A stretch of 64,000 nucleotides of DNA, taken from positions 35,535,172 to 35,599,171 of the forward strand of contig NC_058339.1 of NCBI RefSeq assembly GCF_905475395.1, read 5' to 3'. Positions 26,015 through 36,943 of the stretch are shown here, piece by piece. A program made the position numbers and the translations under genes. Each line of letters begins with the position of its first letter. Position 1 is the stretch's first letter. Source of the DNA: Chrysoperla carnea. Taxonomy: Eukaryota; Arthropoda; Insecta; Neuroptera; Chrysopidae. The notes below the pieces were generated by a model. It saw only the letters and a program-made list of their open reading frames with translations. It did no database searches and was not told the origin of the DNA.

Positions 26015-27764
26015 CTAGATCGGTTTATAAAGTAGTGTAGTAACATATTTTTTGCGATACCGATGTGTAGCACTTAAAACCATAACACCATCTTTTATTG
26101 ACAAGGCATACAAATGATTTAACATAACGTGATTCGGCTCTGGAAGTAATGTTGGTTCGCACTGAAAAAAGAATACACACAAAATTAAATTTCTTGCTTC
26201 TGATTTAAAAGTGGAATAAATTATTATTAGGATTCTTTTAAAGCACTTCTTGACAATATACTGAGAGTTCAGAGTAAGAAATCATAGATGTATCAAATAA
26301 ACATAGTTCGCCAATAAAATATACCAAAAATTAAACACTTTTAGATCCCCCCTCGCTAGAAGCGAAAAAAATTTTTGTATTATAATTCTCCGAATTATCA
26401 AATAAGCATTTCTGTTAATTGAAGCTTATAAAATTCATATCCGCACGAAAAATATTTGAATTTTTTTATTTACAAGATTTTCGATAGCTCTTAATTTTTT
26501 TTAAATGTTAATTGTTATTTATTTTATTTTTTGTCAGTTCGGAAATTTAAAAATTAATTTCAAATACAAGATTCTAATAATAGTAACAGTAATTACTTCT
26601 ATGTAAATTTGATAACAAGGTATAAGTTAATAATTTGGGAGGCAAAAATTTCTCAACTTTTTGAATTTAATTTTAGCGATTGGTGGCGGGTTATGTATAT
26701 TAACATTGTAGAAATAAGCGGCCTACGTACTAAAATGATTTATAACCAATGTGATAAAATGAATAACAAATATCTTCTATCTTAGTCCTACTTATTGCTG
26801 TCTGTACGAAAAAATAAATGCTGCACTTGTGCTTATGACATGATAAAAAGGCCTATTTATATACAAGGTGTGCTGTTATTGACTGCAGATCGGGGGCCTA
26901 TAAAATCAGATCCAAAATTGGTAAATAACTTTTTCCATCGTCTTTATGAGCTTATTCTGCAGGCCCACGATCTGCAGTCAATAACAGAACACCGTGTATA
27001 AATTCAAAGCTGATATCTTACTCAAAATATTTCAAAATAATTATGATAAAACAAAAGTTTTGCTCTTGAGATTTTTATAAACTTACTGATAGTGGTGTAT
27101 CCTTATTTAAGATAACTTGCAACAAATGTGGAGGTAATATTGGTGGCCCAGATACTTTTTCCCACGGTTTATTTGTTGGAATCTCTTGTGTATATTCCTT
27201 TTGTATATCACTCCCTTGAGTTTCACTATCTTTGGCTAAAGCTTGGAACACTTCAAAATCTGACTTTTTAACACTAACTAAATTATTCTTCGATCCCATA
27301 CCATTATCAACAATTTTTAAACTAGGATCGTGTCTCCATTCACCATCCACAAAAAATTTATACTGATGTTCACCTTCTGGAAGATCTATTATTGTAACAA
27401 AATCACGGTGGCTTTTTACCATTGGTAAAGTTTTCCATTCGGAAAATGTACCACTAATATACACTTGTTTGCCACCGCCTTCCCAACGAAACACTGTTGG
27501 CAAAGCTTTATCATTTTCATTGACTTTTGTACCTTCTGAAACTGTATTCGATCGTGGTCGTGGGGCTTCAAATGCTATTTCTTGACTTCCATGGTTTTTC
27601 GTGTAATACGGTTCTTCCTCTTCTGTTGAACCTTGATATACTATTTTATTTTCATTTTTCTTATCGAATACAAATGCTTGACCATCTACTTTTGGTGATG
27701 ATGGAGCCGTTCCATCTGATTTATGTCGTTCACGAGCTGTTCCACCACTTCCCGCATTACCCAT
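26015..27764 (-). CDS. alc: AMP-activated protein kinase beta subunit (non-catalytic)
   Basis: Two coding exons, 27764-27087 and 26161-26015 (TAG stop), phase 0, 274 residues, the usual length for AMPK beta. This subunit scaffolds the alpha kinase and gamma nucleotide sensor and binds glycogen. It begins MGNAGSGG, the N-myristoylation signal of the family. The CBM48 carbohydrate-binding module is about 88-170, with W110, K136 and W143 aligning to the glycogen-contacting W100, K126 and W133 of mammalian beta1, and S118 aligning to the S108 autophosphorylation site. The C-terminal ASC domain that holds alpha and gamma includes ILPPHLLQVILNKD and ends KYVTTLLYKPI. A likely 5'UTR 3' splice site (TTTACAG) lies just upstream of the ATG. 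The symbol follows the Drosophila orthologue alicorn. Confidence 0.96.
26162..27086 (-). other. AMPK beta intron
   Basis: Minus-strand donor TCA|GTAAGT at 27086 and acceptor CAG ending at 26162. It contains the hairpin element at 26860-27000; otherwise AT-rich with no further feature. Confidence 0.85.
26860..27000. mobile_element. Short MITE, nearly all terminal inverted repeat
   Basis: The left 38 bases from TACAAGGTGTGCTGTTATTG pair with the right 38 bases ending CAATAACAGAACACCGTGTA, with only three mismatches. About 60 bases separate the arms. Flanks are TA-rich (possible TA target duplication). There is no coding capacity. Transcribed RNA would fold into a strong hairpin. Confidence 0.8.
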
Positions 27765-29718
27765 TTTTAATTACTGTAAATTAATTATACAATTTAAAAT
27801 ATATTGACATTAAATTGCGACTTGTCATTTACCTAAGTCCTTGAAGGTACTATATAATCAAAAGAATATTTTTGTAAATTACATGACAAAATTATTAAAC
27901 TCAATGTATTTACTAGATCATTCATTTAATAGATACACATTTAATTAATTAATTATAAGCATTTTATTTAATAATAATTACAAGAAAATCCATTTGTTAA
28001 AGTTATAAATATAAAATCTGCTTTATGGTTCATATTTCTATTATCTATGGAATTTATGAATTCAGTCTATTGAAAAATAAGAATTTTTTATTTATTTATT
28101 AATAAAAATTGATTTTTTTAAAGTAAAATATGGGTCAAAAATGTCCTCAATATTATTTAAATAATAATTATACATCGATTAAATTATTTATTACATATAA
28201 TTCAACAATTTATGGATAATTTCGTTACAGTGAAACCTATTTAAATCAATAACTCATATTTAGGTTTTTATAAAGACTTTTGGACATGTGCACATACATA
28301 TGTGCACTCATATCTACACTCTCTCTTGCGCAGTGCCACTTTGGTTTGATAGAACTATAAGTACTGTTTCTTAATGCATTGCATCATAGGGTGTACTGTT
28401 CAAGTTTCGGTAAATGAAAGTTTTTTATTTTACCTTGCCTACTAATATACACTCAAGTTAACAATATATTTTTTGAAATTTCTGTAAAAACTAAAATGCA
28501 TTATTGGAAAAAGAAGCTTGGGTATCGTTCAAGGATGTAGTGTGAAAGTTTTTGGGAAATACTAAGGATCCTGACTACAAAACCATTGTTCAACTAGCAG
28601 CATACGAAGCTCAAGGCTGCAAGATAAGCCTGAAGGTCCATTTTTTGCACTCCTACATAGAATTTTTTCCAGAAAACCTGGGAGCTCGCAGTGAGAAACA
28701 GGGGAAGCGGTTTCACTAGGATGTCTGCGATATCGAGAGACGATACCCAGGAAGATGGGATGTCACTATGTTTGCAGGCTACTGTATGATTTTTATTTAA
28801 CGAGTGCTTTTGCCAATTTTTTGTGTTTGAATTTGCAAAAAACCTTACGTGATAGAAAAAAAATGGCCATCATTTCTGAAATCAGCGCATTCTAAAACAT
28901 ATTATATAGTAAAAATATCTCATGCAGCTGAAAAAAAAATTTTTTTTTGCAGACCTGTGTTATTTATTGAGCTTAGAAGTAATTACAACAAAGAAGTTGA
29001 ACTGTAATGAGTAAAAATATTGTATTAAGTATGCATTATTTATAATGGGTAGATACCAAGTTGCGTTGTTACTGTTTATCATATGTTTTATCAGTGTATG
29101 CTTGTGTGTTTTATTCATGTCTTGTTCATAAGTGAATTTATCGCCACGTAAAACATACAAATATAAATAAAAATTTGATATTGTACAAAAGTAAGTTTTT
29201 TTAAAATAATTCTAAGCATAATATTTGATCAAACTGTTCGTATTGAAAATATTAAAAAAAAAATTAATGGAATGAGGATAATTTTTGAAATGATTATTGA
29301 AATTTGACGGAAGCCATGATCATTTTATTGGCTAGTCGATATTATTCCTTTCCTGCCTCTACCATTCAATAGGTGGTACCTTTTACATCGCATAGTCATT
29401 TTGATCGATTTGTTTACAATATGATAAAATTTATGTGAATTTCATTCATTTAAACATATTTGTGACAATAAATCTCCTATCTGATTGTTTTTTTGTAGCC
29501 ATAGTGAATATTTTTATTATTGAAAACGCCCTTTGATACACGTGACCTAAGAGTTGTTGACGCTAGTTTTGTTCACTTAATTTGTTTCGTCATAAATAAT
29601 TAAGGGCATAGCAAAGGAAATATAATCAGTGTCTAATAGTGTTTAATTAATAGGTAATAAGTTTTAATTTATAATTATATGTTCGAGATTAGAATAATTG
29701 TGTTTTTTTACAGCAAAA
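27765..29718. other. Divergent upstream region of AMPK beta and the SR-protein gene
   Basis: Head-to-head spacer of about 1.95 kb that must hold both promoters and 5'UTR exons. A 3' splice site (TTTTTTACAG ending at 29713) six bases before the SR-protein ATG implies an untranslated leader exon upstream. A stop-interrupted mobile-element protein fragment sits at 28513-28800. No TATA box could be assigned with confidence. Confidence 0.6.
28513..28800 (+). pseudogene. Fragment of a transposon-associated arthropod protein, broken by stops
   Basis: One frame reads EAWVSFKDVV, stop, KFLGNTKDPDYKTIVQLA..., then GCKISLKVHFLHSYIEFFPENLG, stop, and DIERRYPGRWDVTMFAGYC. I recognise this as a widespread, high-copy arthropod protein family (blocks like SLKVHFLHSH, FPENLG, ERRYQGRW) whose function is not known to me and which behaves like a mobile-element component. 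Two in-frame stops and no start mark it as dead. Confidence 0.65.
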
Positions 29719-32700
29719 ATGAGACCAGAAAGAAAAAAGGAAAATCGTAGCCGAAGCCCCAGCCCTGTTAAGAGTGATAAAAGTAAGAGTCGTAGTCGAA
29801 GTCGTTTAAGTAGTAGTTTGAGCAGTGATACGGCTACAAGTCGTTCAAGATCTCGCTCACGAAGTCCTTCGAATAGTGAAGGATATCGGCTACATATTGG
29901 GGATATTGGAGAGGGTGTATCGAAAGCTGAACTAGTTGATATTTTTAAAAAATTTGGACCATTAAAAGAATTTTGGATGGCTAATAGTCCACCCTGCTTT
30001 GGATTTGCTGTTTTTAAACGTAAACGTGATGCCAAAGAAGCTTTAAATGGATGTGACGGATTGTAAGTATATGTATTTTTTTTACTTAATTCTTAATTCA
30101 ATTTTAAGAAGGAATAACTATTACCAGTGACGGATTTAGGCTTGCTGCCGCCCTAGGCCCCGTTCGATGCGCCGTCCTTTTTGATAGAATGAATTTCATT
30201 AATTTTGATCCAGTTTTTTATTTTAAAGTAACTTAATTTATTGAAATATAATTTTTTAAATATTACTGATAAACAAGACAGATGAATATATATATATAAA
30301 CTCTAGACAGATAAATAATTCATATTTCTTTTAATATTAATCAATTTGAAAATTTCTTTTTCCTGGCTTTGGTCCGTGCAAAAACGTCAATTATGTCGTC
30401 GTAATTAATTTCTTGGACTAGTTGGGCTTCAATAGACAGTAATGCAAGTGCATTAAGTCTATCTTGGCCTTTTAAGTTTAACCCTTTTAAGAGTAGAAAA
30501 AGATCTTTCTCCTGAACAATTTGTAGACAGAATACTCAAAAAAATACGGAGAGCAATGTCCACATTCGGATAAATATCTCGAAGATTCCGTGAATGCAAT
30601 ACATTGCATATTTTTTGTGCAGAGCGTACATCTTCCATATTTGCCAAGGAATCTTTGAGTTGAAAAAAAAAACTTTTAACAAAAAAAAAACCGACTTCAA
30701 AAGAAAATATTTTCCAAAATAAATTAAAATGCACTAAAAAGTAAAAAAATAACGATAATATAATGTAGTTAAAATTATTGTTATTTCTGGAGTCGGTGTC
30801 AGCCCAGCTAATGTAGAAAACTGTTCTGCCAGAGTTGTTTCCTTGGCTGACACCGACTCCAAAAATAACAATAATTGTAACTACATTATATTATCGTTAT
30901 TTTTTTACTTTTTAGTGCATTTTAATTTATTTTGGAAAATATTTTCTTTTGAAGTCGGTTTTCTTTTTGTTAAAAATTTTTTTTATTTTGTAATTTTTAG
31001 TGAATCTGAAGTACACAACTAATTTGTCACTAAGAAAAAGAATCATCGAAGTGATATTGAGTTATTCGTCCTCTTATTCTGCATACTTAATGCAAATTTA
31101 ATACTTTTATGGTTTTCTCATGGACGCCGTCACCCTAGGCCCGGGCCTCACGGGCCTAAGCCTAAATCCATCACTGACTATTACCCCTCCAATTATTAAA
31201 TGTGTAACTAAATAAAAAAACTTTCAATCCGACTCTTATAAAACTAAAATAATGTTTGATCGATAAGACATGTTTTTATCTAGCTTCATTGTATATAATT
31301 ATGGTATAATTATATCTAAGGACTTCAATTACATTATTTATTTGCTTTCATGAAACCTTGAACAGTAATGTTGATATAAAAAAGTAAAATACTTTGTATT
31401 TAAATTTTTGAATTTTTTTTTTATAGAATAATTAATTATAATAATTTATTTCATATTCATACATTGCAGTAGGTATTTAAAATCTTCCTAAATTCCCAGT
31501 AAATGTTTTTGGGAAATTAGTAACTACCGTAAAAAAGTTCTTAAAAGCGTTAATCCTGCAAGGTGGGGATAGTATTTATAAAAATTTGATAGATAAATCA
31601 ATATTAGGGGCGATTACGATATCCGTGGCGCGACGATTTGACAACAGAATATTGTCAAACACGCTTGAATAAAGCGGAAATTAAGAATACCATTTTTCAA
31701 AATTTTTGGTTTTCGAGATAAAGAAGTCTAAAAAGAGGAATTTTTGTAATTTAATTCATCATCATTATAGATAAAATTCACAATAATTTAATTTTTCTCC
31801 TTGCGGTGGCGTTACTTAAGTGATATATGACGTCACTGCGTTTAAAACTTCTAATTAAACAAATAATAGTGTCGTCATGATCGCGATATCGACAAAGAGG
31901 TTACAAATAAAAATTTGTTTTACAAGAGACCCCCGGGCAACAATATTTGAATGCTTATTATAACTCCATCGTTTTTAATTCAATTTTAATTTAACTTTCA
32001 AATTTTGTTAGGGTATCAAGTCTACTTATTTTTATTGATAATGTGACAAATGCTATATCAGTCATTATCCCATTCTAAAATTACATGAAAAATCAATTAA
32101 AAACATGCAACTTCTTTATTAAAACTAAATGTATTTCATTTAAAACTGTTATAAAATTCTTAACTAAAAGTTAAATTTTATAAAATAACAGAACCTTGTG
32201 ATGTGTGAATATGTCTAATAAATAATATACGAAATTTTGATTCAATTTAGTAATGAATGGATAATTCAGTCATTCGTTTAATAAAATTATAAATGAATTT
32301 GTTACATGTCCTTGAAATTTAATAATTTTATTTTTAAAAAACATAAACAAATTATCTAAATCTAGAAAAATATTTTTTAAACAAAGAATTTCAATTTTTT
32401 ACATAGTTTTTGGTCAATTTTTTACAAAATTTGGTAAAAATATTTAATTTTTTTGATAAAGAATTCAATATGTTTGCTAATTTATGCGGACTTCAATAGT
32501 GCAGTATTCCAAAACGTTGAACCTAATGTCTGATTTCATTCTTAATCTTCTGAATATTTTAAATTTGGAATCAAATTTTTTTCATTCAATTAATACATGG
32601 ATTATTTTTGTGGTAAAGAGAAATTATTAATAATATTTGTTAAAACTGCGATAACGAAAAATGTTTTCATGGTCAATAAAATACTTGCGATGTTTCCCTC

Positions 32701-35700
32701 TAATAGTTCGCAAGCAAAGAAGAGAGCGTTTAGTTTTATGATAATAAATAATACACCACGCTTTTTACGACCTAATATTTTCTCAAATTTTGATAAAAAT
32801 TGACTAAAGTGCATTTTCCATTTTGTATCCCTTTGAAAACTGTATAAAAAAATATCGTAATGTATATTTTTCAAAAACATAATCCCTTTTTACATACCTT
32901 CTTTTTTATTTTATTAAAAAATAATAAATTTTGAATCGCAGTTTGGCATTTTGAATGACTCGTTCACACAATAAAAAAATTAAAAATTTTACGATCGCTC
33001 AAAATAACAAAAAAATTAACAAAATGGTCTAAAGTGGGTAACTTGTTTGTTGTTTGGGTTTATCTAAATACACTCAAAATATCTTGAGTTTGAATTATTT
33101 GAAATGGTTATTGCGACGAGAACGTATGACTTTTAGGACAGTATATGGGAGTCGAATTCGCGTGAGCATGGCAAGACCCCGTACTCGAGGACATGGTCGA
33201 CGATGTTTCAGTCCAAGCATGCGGTGTTATCACTGTGGTAATGCTGGTCATTTTTATCGTGATTGTCCAGAGAAATACGATAACCGTTATACTTCTAGGT
33301 AAGTAAAAGTTTAATTACTTTTTTCATTTGTTCTGTGACATTTTAACATCATGTTTAGTTTATAAGTTGTATGTGCTCAAATCGAAAAATTGACAACAGT
33401 TTTTGCTATTGTCAATTTTTCCTAGAAGGAAAGAGAGCAAAAAATTATTGTTGAGAACACAACGTCAAGCGAAAATTAGTTGTGAACATAATATCAAAAG
33501 CGCTGCGTGATTAATGTGTTAATAAAACGAATGAATATGTTGACGAATGGAACAATTAATTGTTACATTAACTGTTTTCAGTTTATGGTTATGGTTCCAT
33601 TGTATCTAAAATGGGGTGGTTTATTTATTGATGTGGAACTCTGGCCTATAGGTTTTGTTGTTGTACTTTGATTTGTACAACGTGAGATCACAACTATAAA
33701 ACTACTACACTGACCTCTTTTTGTAAAATAACAAAATGAAAGGATATAGTATTCACCACGAATCTTTTGAATTTATGTTCCTCGATTTGTTGTTGTTTTT
33801 CATCTGAAAAATGTTGTCTTCTCCCCTAAATTTTCATATTTTATATAAAAATCACATTCATGATTTATTTGTTGGCTGGCTTACTACACGAATCATTCGG
33901 CAATTTTGGGGCAAGTCAACAAAATCAATTGAAAATTCGTTATTTGAGACGTGTATGTTGTTTTGAGATGCGATGTGGACAAAATGGTCTATGGTTGTTT
34001 AAAAAAAACTGATGTTTTTGGAACTACCGTATGTTGTTATATAAAACGGCAGGAAACGTTAATTTCGGTGTGGTTGAATTTCGTTGTTGATTGGAGTTAG
34101 AAAATTTTCTTTTTCTTTTTGATAGTTTGTTCTGGTTCCAATCAAAAAATTTTATCAAATTTGGTAGGTTGATCCATATTGAGGCCAAAAATATTAACCA
34201 GATTTATTTTGTTGTGTCATCAAAATTTTTCAACAGGCCGTGTAATATATTTTGGCATTTTTTATGTTGTGCTAACAAAGCTCAATTTAGCTTTTAAAAC
34301 ACTTTTAATTGCTGTTTCATTTCGCACTAATATATGAAAGTTGTTGAAATTTTTTTTTCAAACTAACACAAATTTAAATTCTTCTAAATGTTCGGGCTCA
34401 AATTTTAAAAATATTTGGTCTGTTGGAAAATTATTAGACACACGCTGAACATGTTGAATATTCATTTTTCCAATGTGGGGGTTTTTGGTATATTTTTTTC
34501 TATCTAGGTTATAGTTTTTTTATATACAATCGACCGAGAATGCAAAAGTTAAATATTCTGAATGAAATTTTAAGAGTTAATTCACAATAGGGTACTTGAG
34601 TAATTGTATATTGACAAATAAAAAAAGTTTAAAACTAAAAATCAGACAATCGTATTAAAAAATAAAAAAGTTTAAAACTAAAAATCGGACAATCGTATTG
34701 TGAAATATATGAATTTATACAGGGTGTACCAACAATTTTTTATAAATAACTAATTCAAATTTAATTAAATTTATACTCTTGTTCAAAATATCCCCTTGCT
34801 ACTTCTTAGATAATTTTTTGTTTAAAAAGTGAAAAGTAGATTTCTGAAGAGTATTCTGAATGGTTCTACCGAATCATTTTCAATGTTATCATTTTCCAAT
34901 TCTAATATTTGTGTGCTCTATGTTTGTAGAATACGTAAGTGAGTCCCAAAAGTCGGTGGAAATCTAAAAATTAGAATCAAACACTAAAACTATATCCTAT
35001 GTATTATAATCTATAATTGTCCCATTAAAATGCATGTACGACCTTTCTTGATAGAACTATAAGCAATTAAAACCGTAAACACTATTTTAGATTCAACTGA
35101 ATAATTAATAAATTATGTTAAAATAATTTGTTTTTACCAATATAAGCTCATTCTTCATTAACCAATTTGAAATTTTGTTTGGCTACGGTTTTTCGAGAAT
35201 TTTTATAAAGGTGTTTATAAATATATCCTACTTTCTTGTATCCGCCTGTCTGCCCGTGAATAAAAAATTCTTACAAAGAGATATTCTGAAATTTTCATGA
35301 GTAATTAGAGCTAAAAATGAGAATAAAACCATGAATTTTGCCTATAAGAAGTTTCAAGTTAAGTATATAAAAACCCTATTTTAGTATATACAAGATACTC
35401 AAACAATTACGAATAAACGTACCCTATAATTTCCGATTAAATTTCATTTCCAACTATCAGAATTTTAAATTTTGTCATAAGAACGGTCAATCTTTCTTAT
35501 CTTAATTTTAGAGGGAAAAGAGATTATTTTATAATGCATGTTATAATTTCAAATAATTGAAAAACCAAGTTCGATTAAAATCTTTTTTCAGGTTGATTTA
35601 AAAATGAGCTTGCAAACAAATATATTTTTGTTCATTCTAATTAGAAATATGCAAGATATAAAATTTCATAGAATTGAATTGTTTATCATATTTATAAAAT

Positions 35701-36943
35701 GTGTCATCGTTTAATTACGTTTTCATAATTAATTAATTTAAACAATATTAATCGTTATCAATATTGATAATTTTATCTATAATTTATTAATTTTTGAAAA
35801 GTATGTTTTATTTTTGTTAACCTAATTTCTTCTATAACAATAATATTGAACTCAGTATTTCTGATTCAGAAGCAGATGCTTTCAGGTTGGATAGACTACA
35901 GTGAGCCATTCTACTTATTTGGTATTCAAATCTCCGATAGTTGATTTTCAACAGACTCTCAGTTTTTCTTATTCTTTTTGTACATGGATCAACTAAAACT
36001 GGTCCATCATACGCCGTCACGATTCCGCGTTTTGTATGCCATTTCGGCCGTACTAGTTGCTCGATTTCAAATTTGTATTAAAAATCGAAAATTACAACCA
36101 TTGATTTTTATTCTGTTCGTGCAAAGTAGTAGACTCTCCTCTTAAATCAAGGGAACGCTTCAATATAGCCAAGTAGAGTGCAACCTATCTGTATACCCAG
36201 AATTATCACTCCTTGAAAGCTTTATACGAAAGCACTCATATTTATGAATAAATACAGAAGTTTTTTTCTTAAGATGGTGGAGTACTATTACCAGCTATTT
36301 TGTAAACAAGAAGCTAACGAGTGACAATCATTTTATAAACGAGATAATTAACTTTTTATGATTAATGTCATTAAATTTTGCTTAAAATTATTTGATTATT
36401 CTTAAGAAAAAGCTGTCCATGCCACATTATGATCTTTTTTTATTGCCAAGCAAATCGTGCGAGATAGAAATTCCTAATCCCGCTGAAATAAACCACAAAT
36501 ACAGTAGGCTATTGAAAATGTTTAATTCATGGAATATTGGAGATTTGAGTATATTTGTTTGCTGCGAGGCTTAATTATTTTCAATAAATGCTTCATACAA
36601 ATAGTTTTGTTAAGAATCCATTCATTTGATTTTTCTTAAGGAAAATAGGAAGCTATATTTTAATGAATTCAATCAAGAGAATTACTTTCTGAATCAAAAA
36701 TATTAAGTTCAATGCTCTGATCCTTTAAAGTATAGTAGCTAAATTAAAAATCCTTGGAGACAATATAAAAAATTTCTATCTAAATTTTTGTATTCTAAAT
36801 CGAAGTATAATAAAACTAAATAATATTACAGATCTAGTCATCATCGATCCAGTGGCAAATCAGATCGTTATTCAGCACGTGATTCGCGTGACTATCATAG
36901 CAGGGACAGAAGAGACCGTCAAAGATCACGCCGCCGATACTAA
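29719..36943 (+). CDS. SR-type splicing factor with N-terminal RS tract, RRM and CCHC zinc knuckle
   Basis: Exons 29719-30062, 33137-33298 and 36832-36943 join to 205 residues. Order: Arg/Ser-rich N-terminus (about 10-50, SRSRSRSRSPS); RRM about 54-126 with RNP2 RLHIGDI (57-63) and RNP1 CFGFAVFK (93-100); zinc knuckle C145-x2-C148-x4-H153-x4-C158; Arg/Ser/Asp-rich tail ending RSRRRY. RRM plus knuckle is the SRSF7/9G8 and fly x16 combination, used for exon recognition and mRNA export in the nucleus. The RS tract in front of the RRM is unusual, since those proteins start with the RRM. The PPCFGFAVF stretch resembles the NPPGFAFVEF of x16 and Rsf1. I chose the ATG at 29719 because the upstream in-frame ATG lies before the 3' splice site. 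Exact orthology is uncertain. Confidence 0.85.
30459..30660 (-). pseudogene. hAT transposase C-terminal (dimerisation) fragment
   Basis: Reads SAQKICNVLHSRN then YPNVDIALRIFLSI and STNCSGERSFSTLKRVK, the last block matching the hAT dimerisation signature (S.A..ERSFS.LK..K). Only about 65 residues survive, and the upstream frame runs into the foldback arm. It is a relic with no catalytic residues in view. Confidence 0.75.
30672..30977. repeat. Large foldback nested in the hAT element
   Basis: Arms of about 130 bp at 30672-30804 and 30846-30977 are near-perfect inverted copies: GGAGTCGGTGTCAGCC faces GGCTGACACCGACTCC, and AAAACCGACTTCAAAAG faces CTTTTGAAGTCGGTTTT. The loop is about 40 bases. 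It looks like a separate foldback transposon inserted into the transposase remnant. Confidence 0.8.
33299..36831 (+). other. SR-protein intron 2
   Basis: Donor AG|GTAAGT; acceptor ATTACAG; phase 2. It contains a 43 bp tandem duplication at 34617-34700 and an end-like motif TACAGGGTGTACCA at 34719. A minus-strand open stretch of less AT-biased composition lies at 35832-36080 and I could not identify it. Otherwise AT-rich. Confidence 0.8.
34617..34700. repeat. Two-unit tandem repeat, 43 bp period
   Basis: AGTTTAAAACTAAAAATC followed by A/GGACAATCGTATT occurs twice, 43 bases apart, with one or two differences. A local duplication, no coding role. Confidence 0.85.

Larger units (their letters stand above)
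30125..31176. mobile_element. hAT-superfamily element, non-autonomous, with 8 bp target duplication
   Basis: Left end CAGTGACGGATTTAGGCTTG and right end CTAAGCCTAAATCCATCACTG are inverted repeats. The element is flanked on both sides by ACTATTAC (30117-30124 and 31177-31184), a perfect 8 bp target duplication diagnostic of hAT. It carries a remnant of the transposase C-terminus on the minus strand and a large internal foldback at about 30672-30977. It lies inside an intron, so no coding damage is expected. Confidence 0.88.
30063..33136 (+). other. SR-protein intron 1
   Basis: Donor TT|GTAAGT; acceptor TTTTAG; phase 2. It contains the hAT element at 30125-31176. A stretch at 31560-31960 mixing GC-richer words (GATATCCGTGGCGCGACGAT, GAGACCCCCGGGCAAC) looks repeat-derived but has no defined ends. 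The remainder is AT-rich. Confidence 0.8.

Noticed and set aside
29664-30035. 123-codon minus-strand frame rich in Leu and Arg
   Set aside because: Antisense shadow of the Ser/Arg codons in the first SR-protein exon.
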